From: Oscillibacter sp.
Lineage (GTDB): Bacteria; Bacillota; Clostridia; Oscillospirales; Oscillospiraceae
Direction: 5' to 3'
Length of the DNA: 5,150 nt
Assembly: GCA_020025415.1 (NCBI GenBank)
Contig: JAHHSB010000099.1
Location: forward strand, 1 to 5,150
The first letter of the stretch is position 1. Every line of letters begins with the position of its first letter. Positions 1 to 4,568 of this stretch are shown in pieces. The notes beneath the pieces were generated by a model that saw only the letters and a list, made by a program, of their open reading frames with translations, did no database searches and was not told the DNA's origin. The position numbers were made by a program, and so were the translations under genes.

Positions 1-383
1 CCCTCTTTTACGGGGACGAGGCAGGTATAGAGGGCTTTGAGGATCCCATGAACCGAGGCACTTACCCCTGGGGCCGGGAAAACCCCCTGCTGCTGGCTTG
101 GTTCCGCCGCCTGGGGCAGCTTCGCCGGGCGCGGCCCTCCCTGCGCCGAGGGGAGCTGGAGTGGCTCCATGCCGCCGGGCCCGGCCTGGCCTTCCGCCGC
201 CGGGCAGAGGGGGAGGTCACCCTGGCTGCCCTCAACGCCGGGGACGAGGCTCTGGAACTCTCCCTCCCCTGGGAGGGGGCCACGGCTCAGGATGCCATGA
301 CCAGCCGCCGCTTCCCTGCTCGGGATGGCTGGCTGCATCTAACCCTGGGCCCCAGAAGTGCTCTGCTGCTCACCGAAGTCTGA
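1..383 (+). CDS. GH13 alpha-amylase-family glycosidase, C-terminal part (5' end outside window)
   Basis: This is the 3' end of a gene that begins before the window. The reading frame runs from base 3 to a TGA at 381-383, giving 126 residues. The first visible residues, LFYGDEAGIEGFEDPMNRG, followed by TYPWGREN, match the end of the GH13 catalytic (beta/alpha)8 barrel: the YGDE-G strand-8 region and the P-x-NR...PWG loop seen in neopullulanase, cyclomaltodextrinase and alpha-glycosidase members. The rest (about residue 50 onward, rich in short hydrophobic strands and ending RSALLLTEV) fits the C-terminal beta-sandwich. Such enzymes hydrolyse alpha-1,4 (and some alpha-1,6) glucosidic bonds in maltodextrins, pullulan or cyclodextrins. 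The catalytic Asp/Glu residues lie upstream and cannot be checked, so substrate and subfamily stay open. A probable terminator follows, so it is not part of the par operon. Confidence 0.88.
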   Translation, partial: LFYGDEAGIEGFEDPMNRGTYPWGRENPLLLAWFRRLGQLRRARPSLRRGELEWLHAAGPGLAFRRRAEGEVTLAALNAGDEALELSLPWEGATAQDAMTSRRFPARDGWLHLTLGPRSALLLTEV

Positions 384-401
384 GTTTTCCACCCGGCGAA
401 G

Positions 402-417
402 TGTTTCACGTGAAACA
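402..417. promoter_or_regulatory. parS: parS centromere site 1 (perfect 16-bp palindrome)
   Basis: The sequence TGTTTCACGTGAAACA is a perfect 16-bp palindrome and matches the known bacterial chromosomal parS (ParB/Spo0J binding) sequence. It begins 18 bases after the GH13 stop and lies about 300 bp upstream of parA. ParB nucleates here, then spreads as a CTP-bound clamp and recruits ParA and SMC. The identification rests on the sequence match and on the adjacent parAB genes. Confidence 0.95.
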
Positions 418-437
418 TCCCTTTTCCCTCGGCAAGC

Positions 438-483
438 AAAGGGACGCCCCCAAAAGCCCCCTTCGGTTTTGTTCCCTTTTTTT
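438..483 (+). terminator. Probable intrinsic terminator after the GH13 gene
   Basis: AAAGGGA at 438-444 can pair with TCCCTTT at 473-479. An inner stem, CAAAA (451-455) with TTTTG (467-471), extended by CC with GG, closes around a CCCTTC loop. The descending arm runs straight into a T tract (477-483, then TTTTT at 486-490). Position fits: downstream of the GH13 stop and just before the parA promoter. No folding energy was computed. Confidence 0.6.
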
Positions 484-492
484 CGTTTTTCC

Positions 493-521
493 TTGCAAGT
501 CCGAGGGCAAGTTGTTATAAT
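493..521 (+). promoter_or_regulatory. Sigma-A type promoter for the parA operon
   Basis: TTGCAA at 493-498 (4 of 6 to the -35 consensus, including the critical TTG) is followed by a 17-base spacer and a perfect TATAAT at 516-521. Transcription should start near 528-530, giving a leader of about 185 nt before the parA start at 715. It is the clearest promoter in the window and the only strong one seen upstream of parA. It lies about 75 bp downstream of parS site 1, so ParB spreading could cover it; that is inference. Confidence 0.85.
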
Positions 522-527
522 AATGTG

Positions 528-714
528 TATTGATAATTTGCGCGGTTTGGGGACCCAAAGTTCCGAAAACCGCCGCTGCCGGAGGGCCGGGACTTACGCC
601 GTCCCTCGGAAACTTTGAAAAAGCGCAGTTTCCCGGGTACCCCGGTGCCCGGGACGGTTTGGGAGGCTCCGGCGGGCGCCGCGGCTTCCCTTTTGGGAAA
701 GTAGGTTGCAGAAG
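528..714 (+). promoter_or_regulatory. Long GC-rich structured 5' leader of parA; no known riboswitch recognised
   Basis: This non-coding stretch between the promoter and parA is rich in inverted repeats. Visible stems are GCGGTTT 542-548 with AAACCGC 567-573; CAAAGTTCCG 556-565 with CGGAAACTTTG 607-617 (one bulged A), enclosing GGGAC 589-593 with GTCCC 601-605; CCCGGGTAC 632-640 with GTGCCCGGG 645-653 (one G-U pair); GGGAGGC 661-667 with GCTTCCC 684-690, enclosing CGGC 670-673 with GCCG 678-681; and TTCCC 686-690 with GGGAA 695-699. The first two stems share bases 556-565 and exclude each other, as do the last two. I could not match it to any riboswitch, T-box or known small RNA. It may simply fold because it is GC-rich. 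Confidence 0.45.
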
Positions 715-1482
715 TTGGGAAAAATCATAGCGGTAGTCAATCAGAAAGGCGGCGTAGGAAAGACCACCACCTGCGTAAATCTCACCGCGGCGCTGAAAGA
801 GGCGGGAAAGCGGGTTCTGCTCTGTGACTTTGACCCCCAGGCCAACTCCACCTCCGGCATGGGGGTGGACAAGACCGTGTCATTGGGGGTATATGAGGTG
901 GTGATTGGCCAGGCCACTGCGGCTCAGGCCATCGTCTCCACCAAATACGGGGACGTGCTGCCCTCCAATAAAGCCCTGGCCGGTGCGGGCATCGAGCTGA
1001 TCGCCATGGACCGCCGGGAGCATCTGCTGCAAGATGCTCTGAACAGCGTCCGGGAGCGGTATGATTTCATTTTCATTGACTCCCCCCCTTCCCTGGAGCT
1101 GCTGACCCTCAACGCCCTGTGCGCCGCGGACAGCATCCTGGTCCCCGTGCAGGGGGAGTATTTTGCCCTGGAGGGGCTTAGCGACTTGATGAACACGGTG
1201 CGCATCGTCCGCCGGTCGCTGAATCCCCGGCTGGAGCTGGAAGGCGTGCTGCTGACCATGTTCGACGGACGCACCAATCTGGCCCTCCAGGTGGCCGAGG
1301 AGGTCAAGCACTACTTCCCCGGCAAGGTCTACGCCACGGTGATCCCCCGAAATGTCCGCCTGTCTGAGGCGCCCAGCCACGGCAAGCCCATCACCTCCTA
1401 TGACCGCTCCTCCCGGGGGGCGGAGGCCTATACCGCCCTGTGCCGGGAATTGTTAAGAAAAAACCAGGCTGCAAACGCCTGA
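715..1482 (+). CDS. parA: ParA/Soj chromosome-partitioning ATPase
   Basis: ParA-type ATPase of 255 residues, a normal length for Soj. It binds DNA non-specifically as an ATP dimer and is released by ParB, which moves or separates origin regions; in Firmicutes Soj also affects DnaA and initiation. Visible motifs (numbered from the 715 start) are the deviant Walker A KGGVGKT at 11-17 with signature lysine K11 and K16, the A' motif CDFDPQAN at about 37-44, Walker B FIFIDSPPS at about 118-126, and the family motif PRNVRLSEAPSHGKPI at about 211-226. Start choice: TTG at 715 gives MGKIIAVVNQKGG, the usual Soj N-terminus, with GTAGG (701-705) nine bases upstream. TTG at 706 in the same frame would add three residues but has no well-spaced ribosome binding site. 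A 21-bp gap separates it from parB. Identification is secure; the exact start is less so. Confidence 0.96.
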   Translation: MGKIIAVVNQKGGVGKTTTCVNLTAALKEAGKRVLLCDFDPQANSTSGMGVDKTVSLGVYEVVIGQATAAQAIVSTKYGDVLPSNKALAGAGIELIAMDRREHLLQDALNSVRERYDFIFIDSPPSLELLTLNALCAADSILVPVQGEYFALEGLSDLMNTVRIVRRSLNPRLELEGVLLTMFDGRTNLALQVAEEVKHYFPGKVYATVIPRNVRLSEAPSHGKPITSYDRSSRGAEAYTALCRELLRKNQAANA

Positions 1483-1503
1483 GCGCAGAAAGGAGCCCCA
1501 TCC

Positions 1504-2415
1504 ATGGCATCCAAAAAGACCTCCGGTCTTGGCCGGGGACTCGGCGCCCTGCTGGGCGACGACGTACTGCAGACGGAAACCACCGGCAGCCTCACCCTGC
1601 CCATTTCCCAGGTGGAGAGCTGTTCTTCCCAGCCCCGCAAGTCCTTTGACGAGGCGGCGCTGGCAGAGCTGGCGGAGTCTATCCGGCTCCACGGCATTAT
1701 TCAGCCCCTGACCGTGCGGAAGCTGGCCTCGGGCTACTATCAGATCATCGCCGGCGAGCGCCGCTGGCGGGCCGCCCGTCTGGCGGGCCTTGCGGAGGTG
1801 CCCGTTGTGGTGGTGGAGGCCGATGACCGGAAGGCCGCCGAGCTGGCCATGATTGAAAACCTCCAGCGGGAGGATCTGAATCCCATGGAGGAGGCGGCGG
1901 GCTATCGCGCCCTGATCGACCAGCACCACATGACCCAGGAGGAAGCGGCCTCCCGGGTAGGCAAGTCCCGCAGCGCGGTGACCAACGCCCTGCGCCTGCT
2001 CTCCCTCAGCGCCCCGGTTCGGGAGCTGGTGGAATCCGGCGCCCTATCCGCCGGTCACGCCCGGGCCCTGCTGCCCCTCTCCCCTGCCCAGCAGGAAACC
2101 GCGGCCAAGGCGGTGCTCAGCGGCGGGCTGTCCGTGCGGCAGACCGAGGCCCTGGTCAAGCGGCTCAGTGCAGAGAAAAAAGTTCCCAAGGAGCCGGATC
2201 CCAATGCCGTAGACTACACCGCCGAAGCCCAGCGGGATCTGACCACCCGCCTGGGACGAGGCGTGAAAATCGTCTCGGGTAAGAAAAAAGGCCGGGTGGA
2301 ACTGGAATACTACGGTCTGGACGACCTGAATGACCTGCTGGAAGCCCTGGCGCTGCTCAGTGCCCGGCGGCAGGCAGGCTTCTCCCGAAAAGAAAACGGA
2401 AAGGATGTATTATGA
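1504..2415 (+). CDS. parB: ParB/Spo0J parS-binding CTPase clamp
   Basis: Chromosomal ParB of 303 residues, full length for the family. Domains in order: an N-terminal ParA-stimulating tail with GLGRGLGALL at 8-17; the CTP-binding ParB/Srx domain at about 30-130 with HGIIQPLTVR (63-72), GERRWRA (84-90) and ENLQREDLNPMEEA (118-131); a helix-turn-helix parS-binding region around TQEEAASRVGKSRSAVTNAL (144-163); and a C-terminal dimerisation segment ending near 288. It binds the two parS sites in this window, slides as a CTP-closed clamp, recruits SMC/condensin and activates ParA ATPase. AAAGGAG (1489-1495) stands eight bases before the ATG. Its stop (2413-2415) overlaps the next gene's ATG. No nucleoid-occlusion (Noc) paralog is in the window. 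Confidence 0.97.
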   Translation: MASKKTSGLGRGLGALLGDDVLQTETTGSLTLPISQVESCSSQPRKSFDEAALAELAESIRLHGIIQPLTVRKLASGYYQIIAGERRWRAARLAGLAEVPVVVVEADDRKAAELAMIENLQREDLNPMEEAAGYRALIDQHHMTQEEAASRVGKSRSAVTNALRLLSLSAPVRELVESGALSAGHARALLPLSPAQQETAAKAVLSGGLSVRQTEALVKRLSAEKKVPKEPDPNAVDYTAEAQRDLTTRLGRGVKIVSGKKKGRVELEYYGLDDLNDLLEALALLSARRQAGFSRKENGKDVL

Positions 2416-2939
2416 AACTGGAAAAGCGCAGCAGCGGCCAGGGGGAACCCACCCCGGCCGCTGGCAACAGCACCGGCGGCAAAAAGCCGGTGATTGTCTA
2501 TATCATGATCCTCTTTATTGCCGCGTTCTTGCTGATGACACTGTCGTTTTTTATGCACCAGCGCAGCAATTCCGAGGTGATCGGCAAGCTGCAGGACTCC
2601 GTGTCTACCCTGCAGGAGATGCAGCTGCTGCAGGATGAAAACCTGGATCTGCAGGAACAGATCGACCAGCTGGAAGGAAGCATTGAAAAGCTCAACAATC
2701 AGCTGGCCGAGTCGGAATCTGCCCGGGGCGACGCCCAGGATGAGGCCAACGCCCTGGTCATGCTCTGTACCTTGGAGTTAGAGTACGCCAACGGCGCCTA
2801 CGACGAGTGCAAGAATACCATTCAGAGCATGGAGGGTGCCGGTCAGAACAAGCTCCTGCCCGAGGAAGCCGGAAGTGAAGACGTCACCTCCCCTGCCCAG
2901 CGGTATCAGCAGCTGAAGGAAGCCGTCATGTCCAAGTAA
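2412..2939 (+). CDS. Unrecognised small membrane-anchored coiled-coil protein, coupled to parB
   Basis: A 175-residue protein that I cannot assign to a named family. Its ATG overlaps the parB stop (ATGA, 2412-2415), and AAAGGA (2400-2405) lies six bases before the start, so translation is probably coupled to ParB. It has a hydrophilic Gly/Pro/Ser-rich N-terminal tail (1-25, net positive: K2, K5, R6, K24, K25); one transmembrane helix at about 27-48 without a signal-peptidase-like cleavage site; a long heptad-patterned coiled coil at about 52-112, rich in Gln, Glu, Leu and Asp; a short helical pair at about 113-141 (LELEYANGAYDECKNTIQSME) that resembles half of a TPR; and an acidic C-terminal tail. 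By the positive-inside rule the N-terminus is cytoplasmic and the coiled coil outside. It resembles in outline the small TM plus coiled-coil proteins (such as DUF4446) often found by parB in Firmicutes, but I do not see that family's conserved C-terminal motif. A divisome or envelope role is equally possible. Confidence 0.9.
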   Translation: MKLEKRSSGQGEPTPAAGNSTGGKKPVIVYIMILFIAAFLLMTLSFFMHQRSNSEVIGKLQDSVSTLQEMQLLQDENLDLQEQIDQLEGSIEKLNNQLAESESARGDAQDEANALVMLCTLELEYANGAYDECKNTIQSMEGAGQNKLLPEEAGSEDVTSPAQRYQQLKEAVMSK

Positions 2940-2949
2940 AGCCCGGGAA

Positions 2950-2965
2950 TGTTTCACGTGAAACC
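2950..2965. promoter_or_regulatory. parS: parS centromere site 2 (15 of 16 bases)
   Basis: TGTTTCACGTGAAACC has the same 14-bp palindromic core, GTTTCACGTGAAAC, as site 1 and differs from the perfect palindrome only in the last base (C for A). It begins ten bases after the stop of the coiled-coil gene and ends about 40 bp before the serS start. With site 1 it brackets the parA-parB operon, the two sites lying about 2.5 kb apart. Confidence 0.92.
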
Positions 2966-3006
2966 CCTCCCCTTCTCCGGGGATTCTATATTGAGGTGAA
3001 GATAAC

Positions 3007-4311
3007 ATGTTGGATATCAAGTTCATTCGGGAAAATCCCGAAGCCGTGAAGGATAACATCAAAAAGAAATTTCAGGACGCCAAGCTCCCCCTGGTGGACG
3101 AGGTCATTGACCTGGACGCCAAGCGCCGCTCCGCCATTGCCGAGGCCGACCAGCTGCGGGCGGACCGGAACCGGCTGAGCAAGCAGATTGGCATGCTCAT
3201 GGGACAGGCCAAGAAGGACCCCTCCAAGCTGGCGGAGGCAGAAGCCGTGAAAAAGCAAGTCACCGACGAGGCCGCCCGCCTGGCAGAGCTGGAAAAGCTG
3301 GAAACCGAGCTGGACGCCCAGCTCCGCCAGCGGCTGCTCCTTATCCCCCAGATGCTAGACCCCACCGTACCCATCGGCAAGGATGACAGCGAAAATGTGG
3401 AGGTGCAGCGCTTTGGCGAGGCCAAGGTGCCCGACTTCCCCATCCCCTACCACACGGAGATCATGGAGTCCTTCAACGGCATCGACCTGGATGCCGCGGG
3501 ACGGGTCTCCGGCAGCGGCTTCTACTATTTGCTGGGGGATATCGCCCGGCTGCATGAGGCGGTGCTGGCCTACGGCCGGGACTTTATGATCGGCAAGGGC
3601 TTTACCTACTGCATCCCGCCCTTTATGATCCACGGCAACGTGGTGGAAGGCGTCATGTCCCAGACGGACATGGACGGCATGATGTATAAGATCGAGGGCG
3701 AGGACCTCTACCTCATCGGCACCTCGGAGCATTCCATGATCGGCCGCTTCATCGACCAGATCCTGCCCGAGGCCTCCCTGCCCCAGACCCTCACCTCCTA
3801 CTCCCCTTGCTTCCGCAAGGAGAAGGGGGCCCACGGTATTGAGGAACGAGGCATCTACCGCATCCACCAGTTTGAGAAGCAGGAGATGATCGTGGTCTGC
3901 ACGCCCGAGGAATCCAAGGACTGGTATGAAAAGCTCTGGCAGTATTCCGTGGAGCTGTTCCGTTCTCTGGACATTCCCGTGCGGCAGTTGGAGTGCTGCT
4001 CCGGCGACCTGGCGGACCTGAAGTGCAAGTCCTGCGATATCGAGGCCTGGTCCCCCCGGCAGCAGAAGTATTTTGAGGTCTGCTCCTGCTCCAACCTGGG
4101 CGACGCTCAGGCCCGCCGCCTGCACATCCGCTACAAGGATGAAAGCGGCAAGATGCAGCTGTGCCACACCCTGAACAATACCTGCGTGGCCCCGCCCCGG
4201 ATGCTCATCGCCTTCTTGGAGAACAACCTCCAGCCCGATGGCACCGTGCTCATCCCCGAGGTGCTGCGGCCCTACATGGGCGGCACCGAGAAGCTAATCC
4301 CCAAGAAGTAA
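3007..4311 (+). CDS. serS: Seryl-tRNA synthetase (divergent clostridial type)
   Basis: Class II aminoacyl-tRNA synthetase of 434 residues, full length. It charges tRNA-Ser (and tRNA-Sec, if present) with serine using ATP, in the cytoplasm. It starts MLDIKFIRENPEAVK, the typical SerRS N-terminus; the antiparallel coiled-coil arm that grips the tRNA long variable arm spans about 27-110. The catalytic domain shows LIGTSE (236-241), motif 2 from CFRKEKGAHG (268-277) to RIHQFEKQEM (285-294), CSGDL (331-335), DIEAW (344-348), SCSN (360-363) with QARR (368-371), and motif 3 LNNTCVAPPRMLIAFLEN with R398. Motifs 2 and 3 differ from the E. coli/Bacillus form (FRSEAGSAGRDTRG; GLAVGRTLVA) and look closer to the form in Clostridia and archaea. 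Several extra cysteines occur (C330, C340, C343, C359). GAGGTGA (2993-2999) lies seven bases before the ATG. The 67-bp gap upstream is too short for a T-box leader. Confidence 0.97.
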   Translation: MLDIKFIRENPEAVKDNIKKKFQDAKLPLVDEVIDLDAKRRSAIAEADQLRADRNRLSKQIGMLMGQAKKDPSKLAEAEAVKKQVTDEAARLAELEKLETELDAQLRQRLLLIPQMLDPTVPIGKDDSENVEVQRFGEAKVPDFPIPYHTEIMESFNGIDLDAAGRVSGSGFYYLLGDIARLHEAVLAYGRDFMIGKGFTYCIPPFMIHGNVVEGVMSQTDMDGMMYKIEGEDLYLIGTSEHSMIGRFIDQILPEASLPQTLTSYSPCFRKEKGAHGIEERGIYRIHQFEKQEMIVVCTPEESKDWYEKLWQYSVELFRSLDIPVRQLECCSGDLADLKCKSCDIEAWSPRQQKYFEVCSCSNLGDAQARRLHIRYKDESGKMQLCHTLNNTCVAPPRMLIAFLENNLQPDGTVLIPEVLRPYMGGTEKLIPKK

Positions 4312-4352
4312 GATCCCCCACCCCGTTTTTCGGAAATCTGCTCCGCTCTCCA

Positions 4353-4442
4353 GCCCACAGGGCCCAGGGAACACGAGCGGGAGGTGGTTTTGGTCTCTTC
4401 TGTGGGCCCCATTCCGGTCTGAGGCCGGAATGCCTTGGGCCC
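4353..4442. repeat. Nested, mutually exclusive inverted repeats between serS and rsmG
   Basis: GCCCACAG (4353-4360) is an exact inverted match to CTGTGGGC (4400-4407). ATTCCGG (4411-4417) pairs exactly with CCGGAAT (4425-4431) over a seven-base loop, and that hairpin can be extended by GGGCCC (4404-4409) with GGGCCC (4437-4442). The outer stem and the GGGCCC stem share bases 4404-4407, so only one can form at a time. The stretch could be a serS 3' UTR structure, an rsmG leader, or one copy of a dispersed intergenic repeat; a single copy cannot tell. Confidence 0.5.
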
Positions 4443-4452
4443 CAAGGGTTTT
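4433..4452 (+). terminator. Possible intrinsic terminator after serS
   Basis: CCTTGG (4433-4438) pairs with CCAAGG (4442-4447) around a GCC loop, followed by G and TTTT (4449-4452) and then a T-rich stretch to about 4490. The stem is only six pairs and the T tract is broken by CCGGG, so this is a moderate candidate. It uses the same bases as the GGGCCC stem of the upstream inverted repeat, so the two compete. Confidence 0.4.
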
Positions 4453-4506
4453 CCGGGTTTCTACTATTTGTATATTTCTGTCGTTTTATTTCATCTTGTA
4501 ATGAAA

Positions 4507-4549
4507 CGCCCCCAGGCGCCGGGATCCGGATAATTCGGGCACGGGGGCG
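4507..4549 (+). promoter_or_regulatory. Stem-loop just upstream of the rsmG ribosome binding site
   Basis: CGCCCCC (4507-4513) is an exact inverted match to GGGGGCG (4543-4549). Inside it, CCGG (4526-4529) can pair with TCGG (4535-4538) through one G-U pair. The stem ends five bases before the AAGGAGG ribosome binding site at 4555-4561, so it leaves that site exposed. Whether it regulates, stabilises the mRNA or does nothing is unknown. Confidence 0.35.
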
Positions 4550-4568
4550 GTCAGAAGGAGGCATGGGA

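Noticed and set aside
385..393. TTTTCCACC, resembling a DnaA box
   Set aside because: Two mismatches to TTATCCACA and no second copy nearby; not enough to call an origin element.
523..732. Short open frames in the parA leader (ATG at 523; TTG at 530)
   Set aside because: The ATG at 523 lies before the expected transcription start, neither has a ribosome binding site, and the products look like translated structured RNA. A leader peptide is not supported.
880..1380. Long minus-strand open frames inside parA (also 1453-1929 across parB)
   Set aside because: Shadows of the ParA and ParB coding frames; the low-complexity translations match no family.
2968..2992. TCCCC/GGGGA hairpin followed by TATATT before serS, as a terminator or promoter
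   Set aside because: The stem is only five pairs with no real T tract. TATATT has no -35 partner, and its start site would fall on the ribosome binding site.
3355..4167. A 270-codon open frame on the minus strand inside serS
   Set aside because: It lies wholly antisense to a clear SerRS gene. GC-rich codon bias opens such frames; no ribosome binding site or recognisable domain is present.
4381..4452. T-box or other known riboswitch before rsmG
   Set aside because: GGAGGTGGTTTTGG only loosely resembles the T-box AGGGUGGNACCGCG motif, and no specifier stem is apparent.
4458..4505. AT-rich tract with TTGTAT and TGTAAT as an rsmG promoter
   Set aside because: No pair of boxes with 16-18 base spacing reaches a convincing match; a promoter is possible but not supported.
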